Shown piece after piece: positions 45,304 through 56,240 of a stretch of 64,000 nt of DNA. Position 1 is the stretch's first letter, and each line of letters opens with the position of its first letter. The notes beneath the pieces are model-generated. The model was not told where the DNA came from. It saw only the letters and a program-made list of their open reading frames with translations, and made no database searches. A program made the translations under genes and the position numbers. The stretch comes from Pseudozyma flocculosa PF-1 (Eukaryota > Basidiomycota > Ustilaginomycetes > Ustilaginales > Ustilaginaceae), in contig NW_006920891.1 of the NCBI RefSeq assembly GCF_000417875.1, positions 475,166 to 539,165 of the forward strand, written 5' to 3'.

Positions 45304-47163
45304 CTAGTCCAGCGAGACTCGCAGCGATTCCGGCGATAGCGGCTGGAAGTTGTGGACGTCGATGCCTCGCGAGAGCAGCTCGGCCTCGGCGTGCTGCGGT
45401 ACGAGACGAGGGATAAGGTCCGGTCGCACCGAGAGCTCCTCCTTGGTCCAGTTGAAGAGCGCGGGCACCTCGCGCCCGTTGGGCATGCGGATCTCGCCGG
45501 TCCGCAGCTCGTCGAAGAAGGGGTGGCACAATGCCTCGACGGCCGTGAGCCGCGCGCTCGGCGTGTATTCGAGCAGCCTCGAAATGAGGTCGATGGCGTC
45601 CGGAGGCGTGCGCGGTCGGAAGACCTTGCTGAACGGATGCGGCCGGATCTGCGGGAACTTGTGCTCCATGTAGTTGGGGTTCATGGTCTTGATCTGCTCG
45701 CGCGAGGGCGTGCCGAGCACCTTGATGATCTCGACGAGCTGGTCGATGCCGCTCTCTCCGGGGAAGAGCGGCTGACCCTGCATGAGCTCGGCCATGACGC
45801 ACCCAGTCGACCAGATGTCGATGTTGGTCGTGTAGTTTGTCGCACCAAAGATGAGCTCGGGCGCCCGGTAGTACCTCGAGCAGATGTAGCTGACGTTTGG
45901 CTCGCCAGCGACGAGGATCTTTGCCGAGCCAAAGTCGCACAGCTTGAGGATGCCAGTGGTGGGGTTGAGCAGCAGGTTCTGGGGCTTGATGTCGCGGTGG
46001 CAGATCCCGATGGAGTGGATGTAGGCCAAGCTGCGCAGGAGCTGGTACATGTACAGCTTGATCAGCAGCATCGGCATCGTCTGCTTGAGCTTGGCGTAGT
46101 GTCTCGAGGCGCGGTAGACGGTCTCGGGCACGTACTCGAGGACCAAGTTGAGGAAGACCTCGTCCTTCTGCAAGAGCGGAATGAGCGGTCCGTCAAGATA
46201 CCAACGGACGCAGGCAGAGCGGACGTTTCGGCGTCAGCTCGCCCTCTCGAAAGCCGAACGTTGTCATCCACACCAGTCTATGGGCCTTGGGAGGGGGCGC
46301 ACCACTTAGCATCCAACTTACCTTGTCGCCATTTGAGTAGAAGAAAGCTCTGAGATCGCAGACGTTGGGGTGCCTAACGATGCGCATGATTTGCAGCTCG
46401 CGGTTCTGTGGGGAAATGAAAGGGCAGCGTCATCCAAAGCGAAGCGAGCGCGAAACACAGCGTTAGCATACGGTTTATACGGACAAGTTCGAACTGGTCA
46501 GGATCGGGCCGCCAAACGCTTCCGGGCTGAAGCGGGACACGATAGATCAAAAGCCAAGGTGGCCAGACATCTGGCCAACGCGGAGCAGGCTGCAGCGCAG
46601 GGGAGCATCTGTCGTCGTCCCGCCGGCGTCCGGACGAGGAGCTACGCCGGCATTCCGAGGCGGTCCCCAACACTCACCTTGAACCGCTTGTCCTGCAGCA
46701 CCTTCTTGATGGCGACGTCCTCCTGCTGTTCCTTGCTGGTGCCGGCGGCGGCGCCCTGATCTTGAGAGGCCCCCGCACCTTCAACTAGGTTTCCGTTTCC
46801 GCCGGTGACAAGCCTGGCCTGGAAGACGACGCCGAAGCTGCCGTTGCCGACGACCTTGCAGTTGGTGTAGGCGATTTCCTTCTGCTCTCCGGTGCGGCCG
46901 TCGGAGGCGACCACCTTGATGACCTTGTTGGGGTCATCGAGCGCTACGGGCGAGAGGGAGAGGCGAGAGGCAAGGGGGCAAGGCGAGGGTCAGCGATCGA
47001 GCCACGCCCGGATCGGCAGCCAGAGAGTCGAAACAGGGGCTACGTGGTTGCGCTGCACACAGGCGGCTCCGAGCGGGGAGACAGGCCATTCGAGTAGATG
47101 AAGATGGTCGCGTCGGGTCGACTCACGGTTGAGCTTGACGCCGTTGAGAGGCGCACTGGACAT
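45304..47163 (-). CDS. GSK3: Glycogen synthase kinase 3 (GSK3/shaggy family)
   Basis: Ser/Thr kinase acting in stress, metabolic and developmental signalling. Minus-strand exons: 47163-47127, 46943-46678, 46405-46322, 46167-45304; phases close for 416 residues. The start is [12 protein letters not shown]. Motifs: Gly-loop [10 protein letters not shown] (about 44-52), VAIKK (Lys near 92), [22 protein letters not shown] (Asp near 188), DFGSAK (near 207). The activation-loop [12 protein letters not shown] has the tyrosine that GSK3 enzymes autophosphorylate (near 223). A Gly/Gln/Ala-rich insertion of about 30 residues lies between the Gly-loop strand and the VAIKK strand, absent from typical GSK3. 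The C-terminal lobe is standard ([26 protein letters not shown]). Confidence 0.95.
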
Positions 47164-50100
47164 CTTGCAAAGTATAGGGAGGTGGTGTCACAAGGCACGA
47201 TCGGCGGCAGGAGTGCGTTCCGTTGGAAGGTCGAGGCGATTAGTCCGTGCAGACGCGTCTGATTTTGTCGACGGAATGTCGGGCAAGGATCGGGTGGATC
47301 ACACTAGAGTGCGGTTGCGAGGACGAGAAAGAGCTCGCGCTGGGAGGTGACCCGGGTGACTTGGTCGCACGAGGTCGAGGCGGGAGGTGCCGAAAGCGAT
47401 GCTGTCGTCAGCCGAGGAGATGGTGTTTCCGAGCGGACCGGGCGATGCTTAGCAGGCCGACGTGTAGGGCGACGCGCAAGGGGCAGTCCGCGCGTTTGTG
47501 GGGAGCAGTTACTGGCGGTGAAGAGGTCTGTGCTTTCCCACAGACGACGCTGGCAATGACTGTGTAGCGCGATCGACGACGAAGGCGGATGTGGCGGAGC
47601 TGTTTGTAGACGGGCCAGTGGCGATGACAGTGGCAGTGGTGATGACGACGGTGATGGTGGTGATGGTGGTGGTGGTCAGGGTGATGGAGGTTGTGACGAG
47701 GCCAAAGCGGGGGGGGCCACGGCGGAGCGGGGCGCGGGCCTGGCTGGCGGATGGCTGGTGGCCAGGCAGCCGGACGGGCGGCCGGGCTGCGATGCGATGC
47801 GAGGTGCGTCGTGGAGTTGGGCGGACGGGCGGCCGGGCAAAGTCAAGCCAGGCCAGGCCAGGCTGGCGTACGGGGGCACAGCGGCCTCGCCTGGCTCCCG
47901 AGCGGTCAGAGGGAAAAGAGAGGCAGAGGCACGCAGCCGCGAGCTGGCCGTTTGCCTGCCTCCTGGGCGTTGGCCCGGCCAGTCAGGCTGCCAGGGCCTA
48001 GCCCTCGAGGCGAAAACGAAAAACCAAAGCAAGCAGGCGGGCGGCGAGGGCTGCGCAGCCCTGCCTCTCGAGAGGCCAGCTGGGCACCCCAGCTCGGACG
48101 CACCAACGGCGGGTTCACGTCGACCGCGGACACCTGACGCAGCCCCACGCATAGGCCATGGCGCAAAGCCAGGCTAGGCAGCCAGGCCTGGCAAGGCGGG
48201 CAAGTGGGCAGGCAGGCCGCTGGTTGGCTGGTTGGTCACCCAGCCTGGCGTTCAACGCAGAGAACGCGATCGGGCCCCACCCCGTGGCCCCGTCGCTGCC
48301 CTCCTGACCTGGCCTGGGCCCGCCGCCCTCAGCTCTCTCTTACCTCTCTCTCCCTGGCCTGCGGCTTGCTTGCGTTGCTTGTGACTCGCCCTCCTGCTCA
48401 CACCAGCGACAGCACCTCTCAGCAGAGAGCTGATCCCGAGGCCATCTTGCCGCCACCGAAACTCGAGTAGTGATGGCTGGACCATGGCGCACCCAGGGCG
48501 AGATCGAGGAGGACGACAACGGGCGGGACCGAGGCTGCACACAACGTCCAGTTCGGTCCGCGAAGGGCAGCATGTACAGCCTGTAACGCACCGCACTCTG
48601 GCCGGCAAGGCTGCTCGCAGGCCTCAGGCCGCCTGCTGCTTCGGGATCCCCCCCCCTTCTGTCCCCTCCACGCGAAGCGGTGGCGGCGCGCAGCATCTTC
48701 GACAGGCGAGCTTGGCAGCTTCATACCGGATCGACCCTTCCATCATCTGGCAGCAGGCCGACGAGTCAACAGGCTAGGCCGGGAGCAAGCAGGAGCAGTC
48801 GGGCGGGCTGGCCCATGCACACGCGGCCTCCTTCCTCCACTTTAGCAGCTGTCCACGACCCAACAAAAAAAAAACAAAGCAGCGGCGAAATTCAAGATTT
48901 TATTCCTGCCAGATGCTTGCTTGCGGTCGCTTGCTTGTGGTCGAGGGGGCGGGTTGTCCGGGCAAGGCCTGACCCGCCTGGCTGCCAAGCTGCTGGGTGG
49001 CCGCCTCGAGGCCTAGCCAAGGCGTGGTCACGCGCCCTAGCCTTTGCCCGGTTAGGTTGGGGAGGTCTCTGCTCCTGGGTCGCCTACATGGAACCCGACT
49101 ATGCGAGCACCGCCGCGACGTTTGCTGAAAGGCCTGACCACAGGCCTGCCAGCTGTCGATATCGTCCCACGCACGGTCGCCACAGCTAGTCGCTGCGAGA
49201 TCCATCGCGACGTCCGATATCAACTCTGCGGGCTGTTTGATTCGGTGCGGCCATCAGCTTGACTACCCTCACTACACCGCTTCCACCATCGCGGCCTGCG
49301 CGTCATCCCTCTGGGCGTCCTCTAGTCAATCTTAGCTTGGCATTGGCAGAGCCTCCGGGCACGTGCAAGAGTGCTCCGTCTCCGACGTTGAGCTCGAGGC
49401 CGGTCGAACAGGAGTCAGAGCGGGCTCGCGGCTCCTGTTGTGGGCCAAATGCCCCGGCTTGCCTTGGCCGGCCTCGTCGAACGCCCTTTCATCTGGCTTC
49501 TCTAATCTCTCGAGTTCACGACAGGACATCGCCCCGAGGAGGCGCTGATGTGTGCGCCTCGTTGGCTGGGTGACCGATTCCACGGGCAGAAGTTCGCGAA
49601 ACGGCTGACCAGCCACCTCGCGTTCACGGCCACGCTGCCACAACAGAGAGCGTGAGCTCACGCGCGGTACGAAGGAGCGGGCGCCTGGTATGGCTTCATC
49701 AGGGGCCGACCGTGAGCGCGGACGTCGACTTGCGAATGCGCGTGTTTGGCTGAGGAGTGGGGAGTCGAGTGCTCCGAAGCCGACGACAATTGGCCCGCTG
49801 TCGCCATTCAAAATGGTGCGTCGGTCGCGATGAGACGAGATACGTACGTAGCAGGCGCCCGGACACGCTAGACGTAGTGGCGTGGCACCTTCCCAACACA
49901 GCCACAGCAGAGGCTACTGCAAAGGCATATACGCTTCTTCTCGAGAAGGGCCATGGCACTCCTGCCCAGGCAGGAACGGAACAGACACAGCATTCTGCAG
50001 CGATCGCCGGCGCGAATGGTGGCGGCCGCAGCCCCGTCGCGCTTCCATGCCCCTCCCTCTCTCTGCGCTTGCGCTCAGCGGGCCTCTCTCGCCTCGTCTC

Positions 50101-50188
50101 TCTGACACCACACACTCCCCTCCTTCCGCCACTTGTATCCATCTCCTCGCCTCTACCTCTCGAGCTCCACCTGAATCGACGCGCTCCT
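47164..50188. promoter_or_regulatory. 3 kb intergenic, GSK3 promoter side, no gene supported
   Basis: Large gap between tandem minus-strand genes. A GATGGTGGTGG-type tract lies near 47625-47690. Dense CCAGGC/GCCTGG-type blocks lie at about 47740-48230 and 48770-49050, and an A-run near 48862-48875. Open frames such as 47591-48001 (+) and 49699-50142 (-) have no motif or coherent splicing. Confidence 0.45.
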
Positions 50189-51145
50189 CTACAGCTTGGC
50201 GGTGCGCTGGAGTTTGTTCATCTCGGTGAGGAGGACGGTCTGCAGCCGCAAGCCGAGCATGATGTTTCCCTTGACTTTGATCTTGCCCTTGAGGAAGGCC
50301 ATCTGCGGGTTGAGCTTGCCCATGCTGAGCGCCACCATGTCCTTGTCGCTCACCGTCATGACGACGTCGGGCTTGGGCCTCTTGGGAGCGGGGCCCGGCC
50401 TGATCTCGCCCGTCTTGCGCAGATCGACGTAGAAGTGGTAGACCTCGTCCTTGCAGCCGGATCCAGGGCTGGGCTTGATGTTGAGTTGGAACGTCCCGTT
50501 CTGCGTGACAGGCGCAGCAGCCAGTAAGTGGTAGCGTCCGAGGCAGAGCGGTAGGGCGCATGTGTCAGGCCATGCTGTCCAGCGCAGGGCGGTCCTCGGG
50601 GACGCTGCTCGGAAGGCGGCCGCGGCACCGACGATGACCGAGACGACGACGCCAACTCACGACCTGCTTCATGACCTGCTCTCTCGAGATCATGTCGAGC
50701 CCTTCCAGGATGCCCTCTTCGTCAGCCGAGTGGAGAAGGCCGAACTCGATCTGCAGCGGTCGCAACGACCGCAAACGCCGAGTCATGTCGTTCGACAGGG
50801 CCGACCAGTCGTCTGGGTCAGGCACACCGGCATCGACTTTTTCAGCGCGCGGAGCATGCACATACCACGGCGAGCAGCTTCGACATCCTGGCGTCGGGAA
50901 GCGCAGGGTAGTGATGAGATGCAGAAAGTCAGCGCCATGTCCCAGGATGCCGTTGCAGCCTCGCAGGCTAGCGGGTTGCCCAGATGCGCGGCTCACTCGA
51001 GACCCGGGACCATGAGGTCGCCAGGGTTCTTCTGCTCTTCCTTGGGAATCGTCGGGTCAGTGAGGTCGAGGTCCTCGGCCTGATCCAGGAGGATCTTGAG
51101 CATGCTGGCGGCCGGATCCTCATCGCCGTGCGCGTCTTTGGCCAT
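50189..51145 (-). CDS. SCP2-domain (sterol carrier) protein with peroxisomal AKL end
   Basis: Small lipid-binding protein; SCP2 domains bind acyl-CoAs and sterols, often in peroxisomes. Minus-strand exons: 51145-50997, 50887-50866, 50750-50661, 50500-50189; phases close for 190 residues. The second exon is a 22-base micro-exon (completing E, then MSKLLAV). The SCP2 fold is seen in FQLNIKPSPGSG, VYHFYVDLRKTGEI, DVVMTVSDKDMVALSMGKLNPQMAFLKGKIKVKGN, where the last block is the family signature. The final tripeptide AKL is a functional-type PTS1. The N-terminal 50 residues (MAKDAHGDEDPAASMLKILL to DLMVPGLE) are acidic and not part of the classical domain. The whole model comes from short exons; each splice site is canonical GT-AG. 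Confidence 0.85.
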
Positions 51146-52571
51146 TGCGGATTGGTGGAAGCGGTGGATGGAAGCGGCGCGAGTCCTTGCGGTGATTCAC
51201 AGAGAGATGGACGGGCTAGCAAGCGGCAAAGGAGACCGTGTGCGGCGATGGCGAGCGAATGGTATGGAGTGGTGGAGGAGCCAGGACGCGCTGTCCGAGA
51301 CGACGTCGGTGGTGGTTTTATACGGCGCACAAGGCTAGTGTAGCCCCCGAGAGATTCGAGAGCGTGTCTGGTGGTGCGGGAGGTGGTCATCCCCCGGGGG
51401 CAGGCGGGCGGGACACTCTGCGGTAAGACTGTACACGCAAGCGGACTCGAGGCTCAAAGAGGTCACAGGATCACGCTTGGCTGATGTCTCGAAAGGCAGC
51501 ATGTGCGGGTCGCTGTGCATCCTGCTCTGCTCTGCTCCGCTCTGCTCCTGGCCCACGACAAGTGAGCACCATATCCAAGGCTTCCGGCTTCTAACGGCTG
51601 CTGGAATGCCCCGTCCGCGTATTGCGAGGTACGTCGAGCCGGAAGGAGCTCGCTCGCTCGCCCGCCCCGCCTCGCGCATCGGCCAGCCCGAGCCCGAAAC
51701 ACGGCCGCTTCGGGAGTCGGGTGTCGGCCTGGTCCGCCCAAATAGGGTCCGAGCGCCCTGCATGCTGGTTGGGCTTTCCAGAGGCAGGGTCTTGCTTGGC
51801 CTGCAACAAGCAGGTGGCTGGCCCAGCTTCCCCTCCTTTCCGCTCGCCTGCCGTGTATGTGTCTTCCGCTCGCGGTAGGATGGCAAGATCATGCATGTAC
51901 CTCTGACCAGCCGCTGTCGCTTTGGAAGCTCCCTAGAAGAAGAAGCGGGCCAGCTTCAGAGTAGGTGTGCGAGTCAAAGTAGAGCTGGGAAGCCGAGTAC
52001 GTGGTTGCAAGCAAGGCAGGGAAGTCGCGGGGCGCAAAGCAGAGGCAGGGGGCCCAATTTAGAGCTCACTTTGGCCCCAACGCCTGACCTCTGACCAGCC
52101 GTTTCGCTCATCCTCACCACCTCCATCCTCCCCACTCTTGCTCCTTCTGTCTATCCTCACGACAGCGCATTCATCACACGGGCACGCGCCCGACTTGTTG
52201 GTCGCCAACCACCAGCGCCACCAGCGCCACCACCGCCACCATCGTCACCAGCAGCAGCACTTCCACAAATTCCACGACCGTCTGTTCCATCTCGGCAGGC
52301 ATCACCTTCAGCCTTTGCCGCACTCTTCGACTCGCCGGCCAAGCGGCATACTTGACCAGCAGCCCCTCCCCTCCTGTCTATCAGAAGGGCAACGCAGCCA
52401 ACCGTACATCTCCGCCCAGGCTGACCTGGAACCGGTGGCCATCGGCTCAGTGACCCGGGCCACTGCGACGGCCAGCGCGGCAGGCGGCCACTCGCTCATT
52501 GTGCCGATCGCCTCTCCCCTGTCCGCTCGCAAGAACTACAGCCGCCTCAAAAGCACGGAGCGGCGCGAACC
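51146..52571. promoter_or_regulatory. Divergent SCP2/RBR promoter region
   Basis: 1.4 kb between divergent genes. It contains CTGCTCTG repeats (about 51525-51550), a CCAGGC-like block (about 51750-51830), CACCAGCGCCACC-type triplets (about 52210-52255) and a C/T-rich leader. No gene supported. Confidence 0.5.
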
Positions 52572-54877
52572 ATGGCGGCGATGCAGCCGAAGCGCGTTGA
52601 GCGGGACGTCGAAAGGAATGGCTTCGCCATGCTCGACGGACCGCCGCCCCAGGCGCGAGCGACGAGCAGCCAGATCGGTGGCGACCTTCGACGAGAGGCG
52701 GGCTGCGCCGAGGCCCGCGCCATCCTCGGAATCAGCAGCTCAAAGACAGGCAAGCAGGCTCGAGATCCCCTCGTAGAGCTCGTTCCCGCCGTCATCGAAA
52801 TCTTCCCAGACATGGACCACGCCCACGCCCTCACAAAGCTTCGCCAACTCTTCCTCGAACACGAGTGCCCCCTCGACGACCTTGTCGAGAGGATCTGCGC
52901 CGAGATTCTCGAACAGGGTGCCGACTATCCTCGCATCGAGGCCAAGGGCAAGCGCAAGGCTTCGAGCGAGACGCCGACTGTTGGGACCTCCGCCAGCACC
53001 GCCCCGAACTCCGCACATGCGCCACCGCCGCCGCCAAAGGCCAATCACTACAGGACCGAGGGACGACCCAAGACCGGCCGCATTTATCGCGATGAGGCGG
53101 CGCGATTGCTGCGTGCCGAGTTCCCCCAGTATCCGCCGGTCGATTGCAGGCGCTTGATCGAAGAATCTCGCGGCTACTTTGCGCCGGCGCGCAAGCAGCT
53201 GCTCATCATGTCGCTCGAGGCACAGGCCGAGGTGCATTCTGCTGACCCTCCCCGGCCGGCTAAAAAGCTCAAGAGGAAGGAAAGTGCCGACTCGATCCTC
53301 CTGCAGAGACGGGCCACGGCGCTGGTGCTCGAGCAGCTCGACAGCATGCGCGCATTCATCAAAGCACCTGCGGCATTGAAGGAGGAGGTGCTCTGGGTCT
53401 ACAGCGAGGAGGGTAAGTCTCTGTACCAGCCGGAACAGGCTGAGTCTCCGTCGAGACTGTTGCACCTGGCCTGACGCCGTGATGGACCACACTCTGCTGC
53501 AGGAGAAGCCGTCTTGGCGAGCGAGATGCCGCTGCCGTCGGCGGGCATCGAGTGCGGGTGCTGCTTTGACGACGACATCCCATTTGAGCACTTCGTCCAG
53601 TGCCGGGACGGCCATCTCTTCTGCAAATCGTGCGCGCAGCATTACGCCGAGGAGCGCATCGGTATGCGCATCATCGACCTGCCATGCATCGATGGAGGCG
53701 GATGCGAGGCCGGCTTCGCCGAGAGCGAGATCCAACGTTTCCTGCCGGCAAAGACGTACCAGCTGCTAGAGCGGCTACGGCAAGAGGTGTCGCTGCAGCG
53801 AGCCGGGATCGCAGGGCTGGAAGAGTGCCCCTACTGCCCGTATGCATGCGTCATGGACAACACGGACGACAAGGTGTTCCGATGCCTCAACGAAGACTGC
53901 GAACGGACGAGGTGAGCAGGCTCCGACCGCTCACGATCCGTGATTGCGACGTCCATGAGCGGCTCACTGAAATCACCTCCCGCGGTCCTGGGCCCATACC
54001 GACAGCTGCCGCCTCTGCAAGACGGAAGATCACATCCCGATGTCGTGCGAAGGTCCATATCCTGGGCGACCGGGCTGTTGAGCATCAGCTGCCGATCGAA
54101 CGGACTAGGGCACTGACGCCTTGCCCTCCCGAACATTTTGCGCATTCGCAGAGGCCAAAGCACAGAAGACGAGGCACCACGCGGAGAGCGCCTTGAGCGA
54201 GGCAGTGTGAGTTCCGAAAGGCCGCAGCGTTGCCTGTCGATGTGCGCAGTCTCGTTGAGCTGACCGAGCGCTCGTCTTGCGCCGCGTTGCAGGATCCGGA
54301 AATGCCCGACGCCCAGTTGCGGCGTGGCCTTGATGAAGTTCGAGGGCTGCAACAAGATCTATTGCACACAGTGCAGGCACTTTATGTGGTACGTCGAGGG
54401 CGACGGAGGTCCGATTCTACCGTCGCGCCGCCAGCATCCTGATGCGCGTGTCATCCCTTTGAGCCCCAACAGCTACGTGTGCAAGCAGCACATTCCCGTC
54501 GAGGTTGGCTACAAGCATTTCAACCAGGTAGGTCGGCTAGGTCGCGGGATGCCAGCGCGACGTTGGTCTCCAGGGGCGACGGCTGACTGAGCATCTGGCC
54601 TTGACTTTTCGGCAATGGCATGGACTTTGCTGCCCAAACAGATGTCGGGCCAAAGGGGATCAAAGGAAAAGTCAAACAAGTGGTGAGTGCAATGGCCGTC
54701 GGTGGCGGGTACGATTGCTGTTGGTGGTAGGCTGACCCGGATCTGGGATGCGATCTGCAACGCGACGACTTGGGTAATGGCTGCTTCAGCCCGCTTTGGG
54801 ACGACGGTGTCAACCGCCACGAACGCGAGCTGGCCGGCGTGCGCGAGCAGCTGGGCGCCGACGCTCCTCCGACGTAG
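52572..54877 (+). CDS. RBR-type E3 ubiquitin ligase, RNF216/TRIAD3-like
   Basis: RING-IBR-RING ligase that passes ubiquitin through a catalytic cysteine. Eight exons: 52572-53412, 53503-53911, 54006-54052, 54152-54206, 54293-54388, 54473-54527, 54642-54682, 54790-54877; phases close for about 543 residues. RING1 starts near residue 293 (IECGCCFDDDIPFEHFVQC, HLFCKSCAQHY). The IBR is ECPYCPYACVMDN, VFRCLNEDCERTSCRLCKTEDHIP. RING2 is IRKCPTPSCGVALMKFEGCNKIYCTQCRHFMCYVCK, with the catalytic Cys in EGCNKIYC (about 470). The final SNKCPLWDD motif appears only if the last acceptor at 54788-54789 is used; this His-Phe then CPLWD ending is typical of the RNF216 branch. One donor (GTCCAT after exon 3) is weak but needed. 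The N-terminal 280 residues contain helical segments of unknown role. Confidence 0.87.
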
Positions 54878-56240
54878 GCTGTGCCACAGGGCCCGCTCAC
54901 CTACGCAAGCAAGGACTCCTTCGACATCGAGACTCAGCCGATCCTAGCCCAAGGAGCAGGACGTCGGTCTCGTTTGATACCATGACCACAAAAGCCTTGG
55001 CCGACACGCGATCGTCGCCCAAAACTGAGCATGACCATCACTTGCACGATCCGAGCAAGAAGTCACCTTGGCATGAGAACCCGATCCGGGACTTGGGCCT
55101 ACGCAGCGTCCTGGCGTGAGCATCATTCTGACAGAGGGCGAATTTTCTACGCAGAGAGATGTATGCTAGGTCCCGCACGAAGCTGCGCGAAGCTGCGCCT
55201 GATTGATTGCCTGGCTGGGCCAGGAAAGACGCGTATTGCGGCGATGCTTGGGCGCACCGCATGTCCTGCGGAACGCCTGACGCTTGTCTCTGTCGGCGAC
55301 TGGGCCGGGCGGTCAAAGGCTGTCGGGACCAAATTGCCGAAGCCCACGTCGGCCGGCCCGGCCGCCTAGGGCCATGCCGCCGCCGCCGCTGCTGCTGCTG
55401 CTGCTGCTGCTGCTGACCCTGACTACTCTAAAAAAGTTTCCCCACGCGGCCCAAACGGGGTCGCACAAGAGCAACACCAGGGGCAGTTGGGCACCTCGAG
55501 TGCCGGAGGGAAGGAGAACTCAGCCAGGACAAGTGTCGTTAAGGACAGGTGTCGCCGTGGGCCGAGGGCCCAACGACGTCCATCGGACACTTCGCGGGCT
55601 CGTTCGTACAACCAGAGTACGTAGGAGTCGAGGTGCTGCTGGTGAGCTCACAGAAGGGTACAGGGAGGGCCGCAGGGATGAAAGGGTAGCAAGCTAGTAG
55701 TCAAGGCCAGGTGGTTGGACCCCTCCGGCGGAACAATGAGGCCCAGCCTTGCATCGCATCCGCAGCCATGATGGTTGCCAGTGGAAGTCTTGGTAGTCAG
55801 GCCACCCCGAGAGAAAATGCCAAGAAATCCCGGAGGGCGAGGTTGGACACCGTCTCGAGTCGCGGCGATACCGAACCACGTACTATCCTGATGCGCCCAG
55901 TGGTCACCGTCACTCGTCGTCTCAATGATCACCAACATCATCCATCCTCCACCACCGTCCCTACTGCACCACCACCACTGCACCACTGCTTCACACCCGC
56001 AACCTCCCCCGCCGCCGCCGTCGCGGCTTGACTAGCTCCTGCGACCACCAGACACCCCAGCGGTGGCACGCCCGCTCCGACCCAATCCCCTCCGCATCGT
56101 GGCCTCTGGCTCGCCGCTCCACTACTCTAGCACACGCGAAACCCCGGCACAACGTCTGCCACCGTGCACGCCCATCTCCCCAAACCTCAAGCAGCGGACC
56201 CACTCCGCGCCCCTCTGCCCTCGATCACCAGCCCCCAGCC
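54878..56240. other. Intergenic with CTG repeat
   Basis: 1.4 kb between co-oriented genes. A CTG/CCG trinucleotide run lies at about 55380-55415. The 280 bases before 56241 are C-rich and CACC-rich, as in other leaders here. No gene supported. Confidence 0.5.
55388..55415 (+). repeat. CTG trinucleotide microsatellite
   Basis: About nine CTG units preceded by CCG units, non-coding, downstream of the RBR ligase gene. Confidence 0.85.

Noticed and set aside
47740..49050. Low-complexity GCCAGGC region considered as a decayed transposon
   Set aside because: No terminal repeats, target-site duplication or transposase remnant; the same words occur in other gaps, so it is reported as a compositional family.
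54687..54947. Alternative last exon of the RBR gene using an acceptor near 54730
   Set aside because: It gives a Thr/Ala/Arg-rich frame with no motif. The acceptor at 54788 restores KCPLWD and ends at a stop at 54877.
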